This document shows positions 18,169 through 27,526 of a stretch of DNA of 64,000 nucleotides, piece by piece. The position numbers and the translations under genes were made by a program. The DNA is from Salarchaeum japonicum (lineage in GTDB: Archaea > Halobacteriota > Halobacteria > Halobacteriales > Halobacteriaceae): assembly GCF_020614395.1 (NCBI RefSeq), contig NZ_CP085324.1, positions 687,564 to 751,563 on the forward strand, read 5' to 3'. The first letter of the stretch is position 1, and each line of letters opens with the position of its first letter. A model generated the notes under the pieces. The model had not been told where the DNA came from. It worked only from the letters and a program-made list of their open reading frames with translations, and ran no database searches.

Positions 18169-18990
18169 ATGGACGGAACTAGCAGGCGTACGTACCTCAA
18201 AGGAACCGCCGCCGGAGCCGCCACGCTCGGCCTCGCCGGCTGTCTCGGATTCGGCGGGAGCGGCGAAGACACCATCCAGATCGGGAGCGACATCCCCTAC
18301 CCGCCGTTCGAGTACCGGGAGACCGACGGCACGCTCGTCGGGTTCGACGTGGACATCGCGGAAGCCGTGTTCGGCGAACAGCTCGGGATGACGCCCGAGT
18401 TCAACCAGACCGCGTTCGACGGCATCATCAGCGCGCTGAACAACGGGAACTTCCGCGTCATCATGTCCGCGATGACCATCAACGACACGCGCGCGGAGAA
18501 AGTGGACTTCTCCGACCCCTACTTCACCGCGTACCAGACCATCGTCGTCCCGCAGGACAGCGACGTGACCACGAAGGAAGACCTCCGTGGGGCCACCGTC
18601 GGCGTCCAGAAGGGCACGACCGGCGCGACCGCCGCCACCGAACTCCAGGAGGAGTTCGGCGGCGACCTCGACATCAAGCAGTACGACCTCATTGCGGACG
18701 CGTTCAACGCCATCCTGAACAACCAGGTGGACGCCATCATCAACGACAACACCGTCAACGCCCAGTACATCTCGGAGAACGAGGGCGAACTCCGGTTCGT
18801 CGAGGGCGACGGTGCCGCCGCCGAACAGGGGAAGAACGCGCCGCCCTACCTGACGCTCACCGTCGAGGAGTACGGTATCGCGTTCCGGCAGGACGACGAC
18901 GACCTCCGCGAGGACGTCAACGACGCGCTCGCCACCATCCGCGAGAACGGAACGTACGACGAGATATACAACGAGTACTTCGAAGGGTAG
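18169..18990 (+). CDS. Tat lipoprotein amino-acid binding protein of an ABC importer (family 3)
   Basis: Extracellular solute-binding protein for polar amino acids, about 273 residues. A twin-arginine signal (TSRRTYLKGTAAG) and lipobox (LGLAGC) open the protein. The mature part shows the family-3 signature: IPYPPFEYRETDGTLVGFDVDIAEAV, then ALNNGNFRVIMSAMTINDTRAEKVDFSDPY. The ligand could be Glu/Gln, Arg or another polar amino acid; the sequence does not decide. It is first in an operon with a permease and an ATPase. Confidence 0.93.
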   Translation: MDGTSRRTYLKGTAAGAATLGLAGCLGFGGSGEDTIQIGSDIPYPPFEYRETDGTLVGFDVDIAEAVFGEQLGMTPEFNQTAFDGIISALNNGNFRVIMSAMTINDTRAEKVDFSDPYFTAYQTIVVPQDSDVTTKEDLRGATVGVQKGTTGATAATELQEEFGGDLDIKQYDLIADAFNAILNNQVDAIINDNTVNAQYISENEGELRFVEGDGAAAEQGKNAPPYLTLTVEEYGIAFRQDDDDLREDVNDALATIRENGTYDEIYNEYFEG

Positions 18991-18997
18991 CCCTTCG

Positions 18998-19816
18998 ATG
19001 TCCGACGCCCTCTCCGAGACCGAACCCACGACGAACACGGGCCTCCTGACCGACCGGAACGTCCGCGTCGCGGGGCAAGCAATCGCGCTGGTGTTCGCGA
19101 CGGCCGTCCTCTACCTCCTCTACCGAATCGGCTCGCTCGTCGACACCGGCCTCCTCGAAACCATCTTCCCGCGGTTCGTGGACGCCTACCTCCTCGTGCT
19201 CTTCATCTTCGTGGTCGGCGGCATCCTCTCCGTGATTCTCGGCGTGTTCGTCGGACTCGGCCGCATCTCGCGCTCCACGCTCACCCGGAGCGTCACCATC
19301 GGGTACGTCGAGTTCTTCCGCGGCACCCCCCTGTTGTTCCAGCTCATCGTCATCTACTACGGCATCCCGACATTGTTCGGCGGACAGAACTTCCCCATCC
19401 AGAACTGGGAGATTCCGGCCGCCATCATCGGGCTGACGCTGAACCACGGCGCGTACATCGGGGAGGCGATTCGCGGCGGCATCAACTCCGTGCCGGACGG
19501 CCAGATGGAGGCCGCGCGCTCGCTCGGCATGTCCTACATCGGGGCGATGCGCGAGGTCGTCCTCCCGCAGGCGTGGCGGAACGCCCTCCCCGCAATGGGG
19601 AACGACCAGGTCATCCTCATCAAGGACACCTCCCTCCTCACCGTCATCGCCGTCCCCGAACTCCTCAGTCAGTTCCGGGACGTGTACTCCACGACGTTCG
19701 ACCCGTGGACGCCCATCGTCCTCGTCGCCGTCGCCTACCTCTGTCTCACGCTCCCGCTGAGCTACGTCGTGACGTACTTCGAGCGTCGCGCCAGCCCCGG
19801 AGGTGAGGGCGAATGA
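18998..19816 (+). CDS. Polar amino-acid ABC transporter permease
   Basis: HisM/GlnP-type permease, 272 residues. An acidic N-terminal tail of about 25 residues precedes two extra hydrophobic segments, then the conserved core: [23 protein letters not shown] and the EAA loop [34 protein letters not shown] (seen here with V before PDG). [15 protein letters not shown] completes the family pattern. It starts seven bases after the binding-protein stop, and its last four bases overlap the ATPase start. Confidence 0.93.
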   Translation: MSDALSETEPTTNTGLLTDRNVRVAGQAIALVFATAVLYLLYRIGSLVDTGLLETIFPRFVDAYLLVLFIFVVGGILSVILGVFVGLGRISRSTLTRSVTIGYVEFFRGTPLLFQLIVIYYGIPTLFGGQNFPIQNWEIPAAIIGLTLNHGAYIGEAIRGGINSVPDGQMEAARSLGMSYIGAMREVVLPQAWRNALPAMGNDQVILIKDTSLLTVIAVPELLSQFRDVYSTTFDPWTPIVLVAVAYLCLTLPLSYVVTYFERRASPGGEGE

Positions 19817-20553
19817 CCGACTCCCAACTCGTCTTCGACGGCGTGAACAAGTACTTCGGGGAGAACCACGTCCTCAAGGACATCGACCTCGACGTCGAGG
19901 ACGGCGAAGTCGTCGTCGTCGTCGGCCCCTCGGGGAGCGGGAAGTCCACGCTCCTCCGGTGTACGAACCGCCTGGAGGAGATTCAGTCGGGCGAGATTCG
20001 ACTGGAGGGCGTCTCGCTCACCGACCCCGAGACGGACATCAACCTGCTCCGTCAGCGCATCGGGATGGTGTTCCAGTCGTTCAACCTCTTCCCGCACAAG
20101 ACCGCCCTGCAGAACGTCACGCTCGCCCCACGGAAGGTGAAGGGCATCCCCGAGAGCGAGGCCGAGCGGACGGCGCGCGACCTCCTGGAGCGCGTCGGTC
20201 TCGACGGGAAAGCCGACTCCTATCCCCACCAGCTAAGCGGCGGCCAGCAACAGCGCGTCGCCATCGCTCGCGCGCTCGCGATGCGGCCGCACGTGATGCT
20301 GTTCGACGAGGTGACGAGCGCGCTCGACCCCGAACTCGTCGGGGAAGTCCTCTCCGTGATGCGCGGCCTCGCGGACGAGGGGATGACGATGCTCGTCGTC
20401 ACCCACGAGATGGGGTTCGCGCGCGAGGTCGGTGACCGCATCGTCCTCATGGCGGACGGCGAGAAGGTCGAGGAAGCGCCGCCGGAGGAGTTCTTCGAGA
20501 ACCCGGAGACGGAGCGCGCGAAGCAGTTCCTCTCGAAGTTCCTCGAAGTCTAG
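19813..20553 (+). CDS. Polar amino-acid ABC transporter ATP-binding protein (GlnQ-like)
   Basis: Cytoplasmic ATPase, 246 residues. Walker A is [13 protein letters not shown], the Q-loop is [17 protein letters not shown], the signature is [15 protein letters not shown], Walker B is [13 protein letters not shown], and the switch His is in [11 protein letters not shown]. The sequence is a textbook GlnQ/HisP. It is the last gene of the three-gene importer and overlaps the convergent alcohol dehydrogenase gene by four bases. Confidence 0.95.
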   Translation: MTDSQLVFDGVNKYFGENHVLKDIDLDVEDGEVVVVVGPSGSGKSTLLRCTNRLEEIQSGEIRLEGVSLTDPETDINLLRQRIGMVFQSFNLFPHKTALQNVTLAPRKVKGIPESEAERTARDLLERVGLDGKADSYPHQLSGGQQQRVAIARALAMRPHVMLFDEVTSALDPELVGEVLSVMRGLADEGMTMLVVTHEMGFAREVGDRIVLMADGEKVEEAPPEEFFENPETERAKQFLSKFLEV

Positions 20554-21605
20554 AACTCCGTCACCACTTCTACGCCGCTCGTCCCGTAGTCGTCCATCGC
20601 CGCCAGTCGCTCCGGAACCTCGTCGAGCGAGAGTTCGCGCGTGACGAGCGCGCCCGGATCTACCTCGCCGGCGTCGATGAGCGCGAACAGTTCGTCGTAG
20701 CTCGTCGGCGACATCCCCCGCGACCCGAGGAAGGAGAGTTCGTGTCGGGTCATGTAGTCCGTCGGCAGACGCACCTCACCCGCTTCCGCGTCCGTGGTGA
20801 GGCCGAGTTGGACGTGCGTCCCGCCCGACCGCAGGCTCTCGACGGACGCCCGGCACGTCTCCGCGCTCCCCAGCGCGTCCAGCGACACGTGCGCGCCACC
20901 GACCCGTTTCTGAACCTCCGCGGCCGCGTCCGTCTCACTCGCGTTCACGGTTTCGGCCGCGCCCATCCGGGCCGCGGCGTCGAGCGCGTCGTCCCGGATG
21001 TCCACCGCGACGACGCGCGCGCCGAGCGCCGACGCCACCTGCACCGCGGACAGCCCGACGCCGCCGCAGCCGTGGACGGCGACCCAGTCGCCCGCGCCGA
21101 GCGGCGCGCGGTGCGCGAGCGCGTGGAACGCCGTCATGAACCGACACCCCAGCGCCGCGGCCGCGCGCGCCGACACGGATTCGGGACGGTGCGTGACGTT
21201 GTAATCGGCGTGCGGCACCGCGACGCACTCCGCGAACGCGCCCGGAACCGCGGGCTCGAACCCGAGCGCGTACCCGTTCTCACAGCGGTTCCCGTGCCCG
21301 GACAGACACCGCGGACACGACCCGTCGCCGAGACAGAACGGCACCGCCACGTCGTCCCCGACCGCGAACTCCGTCACTCGGTCGCCGACCTCGACGACGC
21401 GTCCCGCGGGTTCGTGGCCGAGTACCTGTCCCAGCGGCACGTCGTCGTCCGCCCACTCGCCGTGCCCCCTCCACGCGTGCCAGTCGCTCCGACACACGCC
21501 GCAGGCCTCCACCTCGACCACGACCCCGTGCGGGGCCGCCGTCGGCCTGTCGCGCTCCTCGATACGAAGCGGTTCGCCGTACTCCCGCAAGACTGCCGCG
21601 CGCAT
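20550..21605 (-). CDS. Zinc-dependent alcohol dehydrogenase, MDR superfamily
   Basis: NAD(P)-dependent medium-chain dehydrogenase of 351 residues. Catalytic zinc ligands are in [14 protein letters not shown] and [13 protein letters not shown]. The structural zinc cluster is in [21 protein letters not shown] with four Cys. The Rossmann motif is [28 protein letters not shown]. The substrate cannot be deduced. Start ATG at 21605, convergent with the amino-acid transporter ATPase. Confidence 0.93.
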   Translation of the reverse strand: MRAAVLREYGEPLRIEERDRPTAAPHGVVVEVEACGVCRSDWHAWRGHGEWADDDVPLGQVLGHEPAGRVVEVGDRVTEFAVGDDVAVPFCLGDGSCPRCLSGHGNRCENGYALGFEPAVPGAFAECVAVPHADYNVTHRPESVSARAAAALGCRFMTAFHALAHRAPLGAGDWVAVHGCGGVGLSAVQVASALGARVVAVDIRDDALDAAARMGAAETVNASETDAAAEVQKRVGGAHVSLDALGSAETCRASVESLRSGGTHVQLGLTTDAEAGEVRLPTDYMTRHELSFLGSRGMSPTSYDELFALIDAGEVDPGALVTRELSLDEVPERLAAMDDYGTSGVEVVTEF

Positions 21606-21637
21606 ACACCCCGTGCGTGCTCCACCGAGTTAGGGTC

Positions 21638-23080
21638 CTAGAAGAAGTCCTCCAACCCCGACTGCGCGTCGTCCGCCTCCTCCTCGCTCGCCTCCGCGTC
21701 GTCGTCTTCGTCCACGAACACGTCCGTCGCGTCCTCCTCGTCGCCGGGCTCCGCGTCGGAGAGGTCGGCCTGCCCCTCGAACGCGCCCCCCGAGTGCTCG
21801 ACCGCGCGCTCCTCCCGGAGCTCCTCGGCGTCAGCGACGATGGACTCGACCTTGTTCGTGGTCTTCCCGCTCCCCGTGACGAACGCGACGTGCTCCTCGC
21901 TCATCTCGTAGGCGGCGGCCATCGCCACCGTGAGTTCGCGGTTCTTGCAGTGGTGCGTCATCGCCGCGAGGAACGGAATCAGTTCGCGGCGCGCGCTCGC
22001 CATGCTCACGCCCGCGGACTCCGCGATGTGGCGCGCGACGTAATCCCGCTTCTCCCGCGTGCCGCGCGAACTCCCGAGCTTCGACCAGTACGACGGCGGG
22101 CCGTACCGCGTCCAGCCCCCGTGGTCGCCCTGCCGCGCGGCCGCGACGCCCGCCGCGACGTTGTCGGTCGCGTACCGCCAGTACGAGTAGTTCTGGGTCG
22201 CGCGCACCCGCCCCAGCCACTTGTCCGCGTTCGACAGGAAGCCGTACGCGTCCGCCAACTCGGCTCCGGAATAGTCCTTCGGGACGTTGTCCTCCACCCA
22301 GTTCAGGAGGTCGTCCGGCGTCTCGTCCACGTCGTACGCCGCCTGCAGTGACTCCTGCGCGCCCTTGTTCTTGATGACGTCGTCGAGGAAGTCGAAGATG
22401 CCCTCCGTCGTGTCCCGGTCGCCCGTCACCACGTCCTCCGCTTCGAGCACCTCGTCCGTCTCCGCGAGCGCCTGCAGGTCGTTCACCGCAGACCGCAGGT
22501 CGCCCGCGTTCTTCCGCGCGAGCGCGTCCAGCGCGGCGTCCTTGTACTCCACGCCCTCCCGCCGACAGATGTCGCGCAGGACGGGAACGATGCTCCGCCG
22601 GGAGACGTCCCGGAACTCGATTTCGCGACAGGCGTTCCGGAGGCCGTTCGACATGTCGTAGTACTCGTTCGCGATGAGCACCATCGGCTGGCTCGCGTCC
22701 TTCACCAGCCGCGTCACCGCGCGCGCGCCGCCGCGGTCGGCGTTCCCGTGGATGTTGTCCGCCTCGTCCATGATGACGAGCTTCCGCCCGCCGGAGCCGC
22801 CGGTGAGCGTCCCCGACTTCGCCGCCTCGCCCGCGACGCGCTCGATGACGTCCTTCGTCCGGCTGTCGCTCGCGTTCAACTCGATGGTGTCCCAGCCCAT
22901 GTCGCTCGCGAGCGCGTGCGCCGCCGACGTCTTCCCCACGCCCGGCGACCCGTGGACGATGACCGCCTCCCGGTGTTCCTCCCACGTCTCCGCCCACTGC
23001 TTCAGGGCGTCCCGGGCCTTGTCGTTGCCCCGAACCTCCGAGAGCGACGACGGGCGGTACTTCTCCATCCAATCAGACAT
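21638..23080 (-). CDS. rfcL: Replication factor C large subunit (clamp loader)
   Basis: AAA+ ATPase that with RfcS loads the PCNA clamp onto primed DNA. It has 480 residues. The start MSDWMEKYRPSSLSEVRGN matches the archaeal RfcL N-terminus, so the ATG at 23080 is preferred to an upstream frame. Walker A is VHGSPGVGKTSAAHAL, Walker B is KLVIMDEADNIHG, and sensor-1 is MVLIANEYYD. The C-terminus is a very acidic tail (DEDDDAEASEEEADDA) ending in a PCNA-interacting-like QSGLEDFF. A TATA-like CACTAAACG lies about 27 bases upstream. No intein interrupts the gene. Confidence 0.95.
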   Translation of the reverse strand: MSDWMEKYRPSSLSEVRGNDKARDALKQWAETWEEHREAVIVHGSPGVGKTSAAHALASDMGWDTIELNASDSRTKDVIERVAGEAAKSGTLTGGSGGRKLVIMDEADNIHGNADRGGARAVTRLVKDASQPMVLIANEYYDMSNGLRNACREIEFRDVSRRSIVPVLRDICRREGVEYKDAALDALARKNAGDLRSAVNDLQALAETDEVLEAEDVVTGDRDTTEGIFDFLDDVIKNKGAQESLQAAYDVDETPDDLLNWVEDNVPKDYSGAELADAYGFLSNADKWLGRVRATQNYSYWRYATDNVAAGVAAARQGDHGGWTRYGPPSYWSKLGSSRGTREKRDYVARHIAESAGVSMASARRELIPFLAAMTHHCKNRELTVAMAAAYEMSEEHVAFVTGSGKTTNKVESIVADAEELREERAVEHSGGAFEGQADLSDAEPGDEEDATDVFVDEDDDAEASEEEADDAQSGLEDFF

Positions 23081-23140
23081 TACCCGACGTAGGGGCGAAC
23101 GGCGTTTAGTGGTTGCGAACACACCACCGACACCGATTTC

Positions 23141-23164
23141 ATATCGCGAAATAGGATGTATCGG
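23141..23164. repeat. 24-base motif shared with 39391-39414
   Basis: Begins ATATCGCGAAATA and ends TATCGG. It matches 39391-39414 at 21 of 24 positions. Its first 12 bases form an imperfect dyad, ATNTCNNGANAT. It lies in the divergent promoter region between rfcL and the membrane protein gene at 23202. A regulatory role is possible but unproven. Confidence 0.5.
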
Positions 23165-23201
23165 TCGTAACGGCTACGGTCGTTCCCCGCCAGTCCAGAC
23201 T

Positions 23202-23753
23202 GTGACTCGAACCCCTCTCCGCGGAGCAGTCGCTGGCGCGCTGACGTACGCCCTCGGGTACGCGCTGGCGTACGCGACATCGAGCGGCGACATCGAGGAC
23301 GAACTCGCCGCCCTGAACTTCCTCCTCGGCGTGTTCGGCCAGGACGCGGTGCCGACGTGGACGGCGGTCGGCTGGCTCGCCTACAACGCGATGTACGTCC
23401 CGCTCACCTACTGGAACACCACGCAGAACCTCCTCGCCAACGCCAGCCCCCTCGTCCACCTCGTTCCGGGCGTCCTGCTCGCGCTCGCGGGCGCCGGCGT
23501 CGCACTCTCCGGGACGGCACGAACGCCGACCGCGGGTGCGCGCGCCGGCGTCACGGTCACGCTCGGCTTCCTCCCCCTCGTCGCGCTCGGCGTCTTCGCG
23601 TTCACCGTCACGCGCGGCGACCTCACCGTCCGCCCCGACCCCGCGCTCGCCGTCGTCGCGGGCGCGCTCTACCCGCTCGCGTCCGGCGCGCTCGGCGGCG
23701 CGCTCGCCGGCTGGCTCAGAGGTCGCGCGCCACCAACTCGCCCCACGAACTGA
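23202..23753 (+). CDS. Haloarchaeal membrane protein of unknown function
   Basis: About 183 residues from a GTG start (VTRTPLRGAVAG). Five hydrophobic segments are visible: TYALGYALAYA, AVGWLAYNAMYVPLTYW, HLVPGVLLALAGAGVAL, VTVTLGFLPLVALGVFAF and ALAVVAGALYPLASGALGGALAGWL. A conserved-looking extracytoplasmic loop (NTTQNLLANAS) lies between the second and third. No recognised family or catalytic motif. The 3' end overlaps the convergent acetyltransferase gene by 38 bases. The gene is divergent from rfcL. Confidence 0.65.
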   Translation: MTRTPLRGAVAGALTYALGYALAYATSSGDIEDELAALNFLLGVFGQDAVPTWTAVGWLAYNAMYVPLTYWNTTQNLLANASPLVHLVPGVLLALAGAGVALSGTARTPTAGARAGVTVTLGFLPLVALGVFAFTVTRGDLTVRPDPALAVVAGALYPLASGALGGALAGWLRGRAPPTRPTN

Positions 23754-24201
23754 ACCCGTACCGGTCGTAGAACGCCCGCGCCCGCTCGTTCGCCGGATCC
23801 ACGTCCAGCACAATCCGGTCGAGCGGGAGGCTCATGTCGCGCGCGGCGTCCAGCGCGGCCTCCAGCAGGTCGTCCGCGACGCCCGTTCCCCGATACGACT
23901 CCTTGACGAACACCTCGTTCAACACGGCCGAATCCCAGATGTACGCGAGCGACTCGGGGAGCACGAACACGTATCCGACGAGGCGACCGTCCTCGACGGC
24001 GACCTGCACGCTCCGCGGGTTCTCGGCGACGCAGTCCGCGACCCAGGACAGGTACTCCTCGCGGTACTCGTCGGTGAGTTTCGCCTCGTACGCCGCCTCC
24101 TTCGCGTCGTCGCCCGTTCCCTCTCCCAGTCCCGTCTCGAACGCGCGCTTCAAGCGCCAGAGTCCCTCGGTGTCGCCGTCGTACTCGCGTACCGTGCTCA
24201 T
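23716..24201 (-). CDS. GNAT-family N-acetyltransferase
   Basis: Acetyl-CoA-dependent acetyltransferase of 161 residues. The GNAT core is clear: VAVEDGRLVGYVFVLPES, VLNEVFVKESYRGTGVADDLLEAAL (the motif A region with R-G-T-G) and IVLDVDPANERARAFYDRYGF (motif B). The acceptor (protein, antibiotic or metabolite) is unknown. The N-terminal 70 residues are acidic and helical. Start ATG at 24201. Confidence 0.9.
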   Translation of the reverse strand: MSTVREYDGDTEGLWRLKRAFETGLGEGTGDDAKEAAYEAKLTDEYREEYLSWVADCVAENPRSVQVAVEDGRLVGYVFVLPESLAYIWDSAVLNEVFVKESYRGTGVADDLLEAALDAARDMSLPLDRIVLDVDPANERARAFYDRYGFSSWGELVARDL

Positions 24202-24225
24202 ACGTCTCGTCCGACTGGCCCCGAG

Positions 24226-24852
24226 TTAGCGCTGGCGCTCCCGGAACCGCGCCGCGAGCAGGAACCCGCTCAGGACGACCACGAGCAACCGGAACCCCGA
24301 CGTGACCACGGGGAACACGCGCTCCACGTCCGCCGATTCCGCGCCCGCGCTCGGATCGACGCCCGTGTAGTAGTGCGTGTTCGCGGTCGTCCCGCCGACT
24401 GTGTCGCCCGCCGGGGAGAGGTCGACGAACGTCTGCACGAGGCCGCGCTGGTTCGAGAGGAGGAGTTCGCCGTTCACGGTGTAAAACCGGTCGTGCACGG
24501 GATAGAATGCGTTCACGCCGTTCACGACGAGGTCGGGAAGGACGCCGCCGAACACGAACGCCGCGAGCGCGACGAACGCCACCCGCACCCCGCGGTCGCC
24601 GTACCGCCGGCGGAGCCGCGAGATCGGCCGCCGGGTATCGACCGCGAGCGCGCCGAGCGCGACCGCCGGGAGCACGAGGTTGTGGAGGACGGCGCGGTGG
24701 CCGCCCGCTATCCAGAACCCGAGGAAGGTGTCGAAGTCGGGGAGCGCCGCCGCGGCGAGCACGACGAGTACGCTCCGCCGGTCGAACGCCGCCCCGAGCA
24801 GGGCGACGGCGACGATACCGCCGATGGCGACGTGAACGAGGGTCGAGGGCAT
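24226..24852 (-). CDS. Membrane-bound metal-dependent hydrolase-like protein (YdjM/DUF457-like)
   Basis: About 208 residues, mostly membrane. The start MPSTLVHVAIGGIVA carries the N-terminal H near residue 7; further candidate metal ligands are in AAALPDFDTFLGFW (D-x-D) and GHRAVLHNLVLPA (two His). This is the pattern of the LexA-binding/YdjM family of predicted inner-membrane hydrolases. The middle holds a soluble loop (NAFYPVHDRFYTVNGEL). The ATG at 24852 is chosen because it brings the HxxIG motif to the N-terminus. Biochemical activity in the family is poorly known. Confidence 0.7.
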   Translation of the reverse strand: MPSTLVHVAIGGIVAVALLGAAFDRRSVLVVLAAAALPDFDTFLGFWIAGGHRAVLHNLVLPAVALGALAVDTRRPISRLRRRYGDRGVRVAFVALAAFVFGGVLPDLVVNGVNAFYPVHDRFYTVNGELLLSNQRGLVQTFVDLSPAGDTVGGTTANTHYYTGVDPSAGAESADVERVFPVVTSGFRLLVVVLSGFLLAARFRERQR

Positions 24853-24929
24853 ACCGCGTGGTTCGCGCTCACCCGACATGGTTTCGTCGCCCGTCGATAC
24901 GCTTTTTCACCGTCAAACGAAGAAGGGGT

Positions 24930-25637
24930 ATGGACAGGGACGCGCGCGCGCACCTCGCGGAACGCATCGCCGGTGAAGTCACGTTGAGCGACGACCCCGG
25001 CGCGACCCTCCGGAAGTGGCGGACGGACTTCGGCGTCTCCCAGACCTCGCTGGCGGACGAACTCGACATCTCCTCGTCCGTCATTTCGGACTACGAGAGC
25101 GGACGGCGTGACTCGCCCGGAATCGGCCTCGTCAGCCGCCTCGTCACCGGACTTCTCGACATCGACGAATCGCGGGGCGGCGACCGCATCCGCCAGTACG
25201 GCCGCGTGCTCTCCGCGGGCTTCGAGAGCGACGTGGTGCTCGACCTCCGCGAGTACTCGACGACCGTTCCGCTCGCCGACCTCTACGACGCCGTCGGCGC
25301 GACCGAAGTCGCCGCCGGCGACCGCGACCGCGTGAGCGGCCACACGGTCATCAACAGCATCGAGGCCATCACGCGGCTCTCCGCCGAGGACTTCTACCGG
25401 CTCTACGGACAGAGCACGAACCGCGTGCTCGTGTTCACACAGGTCTCCCGGGGGGAGTCGCCGCTGGTCGCGCTCCGCGTCGTCAATCCCACGCCGAACG
25501 CCGTGCTCCTCCACGGCATCGACGAGGACGACCTCTGGGAGCACGCGCCCCGCCTCGCCCAGCGCGACGGCTTCTCGCTCGCCGTCACGAACCAGGACAC
25601 CGATGACATGCTGGACGAACTCCGCGAGTTCCCGTAG
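24930..25637 (+). CDS. XRE-type HTH transcriptional regulator with archaeal C-terminal domain
   Basis: DNA-binding regulator of 235 residues. The Cro/C1-type HTH is near residues 25-75 (LRKWRTDFGVSQTSLADEL then SSVISDYESGRRDSPG). The C-terminal 150 residues belong to a conserved archaeal domain with the segments VSGHTVINSIEAITRLS and RVLVFTQVSRGESPLVALRV; its ligand is unknown to me. Such proteins are widespread in Euryarchaeota. Start ATG at 24930; the promoter region is shared with the divergent hydrolase-like gene. Confidence 0.85.
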   Translation: MDRDARAHLAERIAGEVTLSDDPGATLRKWRTDFGVSQTSLADELDISSSVISDYESGRRDSPGIGLVSRLVTGLLDIDESRGGDRIRQYGRVLSAGFESDVVLDLREYSTTVPLADLYDAVGATEVAAGDRDRVSGHTVINSIEAITRLSAEDFYRLYGQSTNRVLVFTQVSRGESPLVALRVVNPTPNAVLLHGIDEDDLWEHAPRLAQRDGFSLAVTNQDTDDMLDELREFP

Positions 25638-25790
25638 GGCTTGCACGCCGACACCGCTCTGCCACGGGCGCTGTCGGCGGATTTCGCTCGCGCCCGTGAC
25701 GCACTCGCTACGTCACGCCGCCCGCTGGCGTCGCCTCCCCTCATAAACGTTCGCCCGAGAGTTTTTCGCGATTCGCGCCGAGAAGGACGT

Positions 25791-26123
25791 GTGTCGCCCC
25801 GCCGTCCGGTTCTCGCGTTCGCCGCCGCCGTCTCCGTGTTCGCCGCCGTCGCGCTCGCGGTCACCGCCGCGCTCGACCCCTACGTCTGGCCGTCCGCGAT
25901 AGTCGGCCTCCTCGCGGGGTCGGTCGCCGGCGTCGTCGCCCTCCTGTTCGTCCGCGCTCGCGCCAACACCGCGCTCGGGGTCGCGCTCGGCGTCTTCGGC
26001 ATCGCCTTCCTCCCCGCGCTGGGCGCGCTCGTGCTTCTCCACGTGCAACTGTCGGTCGCGACTCCGGTCGCGGGCGTGATTGCGGCGCTCGCCGCCGGTG
26101 CGAGCGCGCTCAGAGAAAGATAG
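25791..26123 (+). CDS. Small four-helix membrane protein
   Basis: About 110 residues from the GTG at 25791 (VSPRRPVLAF). Four hydrophobic segments, no charged residues inside them, no recognised motif. A TATA-like CATAAACG lies near 25742. The 150 bases before it hold only GC-rich sequence without another plausible gene. Its stop is four bases from the end of the convergent HMG-CoA synthase gene. Confidence 0.6.
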   Translation: MSPRRPVLAFAAAVSVFAAVALAVTAALDPYVWPSAIVGLLAGSVAGVVALLFVRARANTALGVALGVFGIAFLPALGALVLLHVQLSVATPVAGVIAALAAGASALRER

Positions 26124-26127
26124 TGGG

Positions 26128-27465
26128 TTACTCGACGAACGTGTACTTCCGTTCGTTCATCGGCCCCCAGCCGTCGAACACGAACTCGCCTTCGGGCTGC
26201 GTGAACGGCTCCAGTTCCACGCGCTTCTCGTGGTTGTGGCGGTCGTGCACCTGCTCGTACTCGCTGAAGGAGATGTCGTAGCGGTCTTCGATTTGGTCGT
26301 AGATGTCACAGGCCTCGATTTCGTCCTTCCAGCCGTCGGCGACGGTCTCGGCGTGAATTTCGGCCTGTGCGCCCGAGCCGTACGAACCCACGAGAAGCGT
26401 CTCGCCCGCCATCTCGGTGCCCTCCTCGGCGGCTTCGAGGAGCGCGCTCATCCGCGCGATGTGGACGGAGCCGGTGTACCAGTTCCCGACCTCGCGGCTG
26501 ATGGAGAGCGTCGGGTCGATGACCTCGGCGTACCAGTCCTGGTACTGCTCAGTGTCCCCGAGCGCGTCCATGTACTCCCGAATCGCCTCCTGGTAGGCGT
26601 CGTCGTCCTCGAACTCGCCGGGACGCGGCTGGCGGCCGATTTCGTCCGCGAGCGCGTCCTCGTGTTCCGTGTCCCGGACGACGTGCCGGTACGCGAGCAA
26701 CGCGGCCTTCCGCACCATCCCCGGGAACGGCGTGTGGAACGGCGCGTACTCGAACCCGTCCAGTTCCACGTCGCCCGCGACGGACTCGTAGTCCTCCAGG
26801 GCCTCGCGCATCCGCGAGAGGTACACCTGCACCGAGCGCTTCCCGTCCACGCTCGGGAACTGCTGGTTCGGCTTCAGGAAGTCCGTCTCGTCCGCCGACC
26901 CGTACCCCTGCGCGTGGCTGAGTTCCACGAGACTCGGGTCTTCCGTGATGTACATCGCCACCGCGCCAGCGCCCTGCGTCGCCTCACCCGCGTCGCCGCG
27001 CGCGTACAGCGCCGTGTCCGTCGCGATGACCAGCGCGCCGCGACCGCGGTTCCGCCCAGCCTTGATCCAGTTGTACGCGTCGTCGATGCTCTGGGTGCCC
27101 GCGATGCACGCGAACTTCCGCTCGCCCTTGTTCGCGTGATGGAAGTCCTCGTCGTACACCTCTTCGAGGCAACCAGCGACGTACGTCGAAACCGGCTTCG
27201 AGTTGTCGAACGCGGACTCCGTCGCCACGTCGATACGCCCGATGTCGTCGGGTTCGAGGCCCTTCCGCTCCATCAGCTTGTACGCCGCGTTCGACGCCAT
27301 CGTCACGATGTCCTCGTACGCGTCCGGGAAGCTCGACGCCCGCAGTCCGAGTCCCTTCGTGTACTTCGCCGGGTCGTCGCCCTTCTGCGGCGCGAACGTC
27401 TCCGGCAGGTCGAGCTTCAGTTTCCCCGTCCAGATTTCGACCGCGTCGATACCGACTGCTGTCAT
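26128..27465 (-). CDS. hmgB: Hydroxymethylglutaryl-CoA synthase
   Basis: Condenses acetyl-CoA with acetoacetyl-CoA to HMG-CoA, the second step of the mevalonate route to archaeal isoprenoid lipids. It has 445 residues. The start MTAVGIDAVEIWTGKL is the typical N-terminus. The catalytic triad is visible: Glu in VATESAFDNSKP, Cys in GERKFACIAGTQS, and His in YAPFHTPFPGMVRKAA. The eukaryote-like length and motifs match haloarchaeal HmgB. It stands alone on the minus strand. Confidence 0.95.
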   Translation of the reverse strand: MTAVGIDAVEIWTGKLKLDLPETFAPQKGDDPAKYTKGLGLRASSFPDAYEDIVTMASNAAYKLMERKGLEPDDIGRIDVATESAFDNSKPVSTYVAGCLEEVYDEDFHHANKGERKFACIAGTQSIDDAYNWIKAGRNRGRGALVIATDTALYARGDAGEATQGAGAVAMYITEDPSLVELSHAQGYGSADETDFLKPNQQFPSVDGKRSVQVYLSRMREALEDYESVAGDVELDGFEYAPFHTPFPGMVRKAALLAYRHVVRDTEHEDALADEIGRQPRPGEFEDDDAYQEAIREYMDALGDTEQYQDWYAEVIDPTLSISREVGNWYTGSVHIARMSALLEAAEEGTEMAGETLLVGSYGSGAQAEIHAETVADGWKDEIEACDIYDQIEDRYDISFSEYEQVHDRHNHEKRVELEPFTQPEGEFVFDGWGPMNERKYTFVE

Positions 27466-27526
27466 ACTCGCGTCTATCAACACTGGCTATATGGGTTTGT
27501 CGATAGGGTGTTCGACGAACGTCGAA

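Noticed and set aside
21638-23080. Intein in the clamp-loader large subunit
   Set aside because: The gene is 480 codons, normal length, with uninterrupted Walker motifs.
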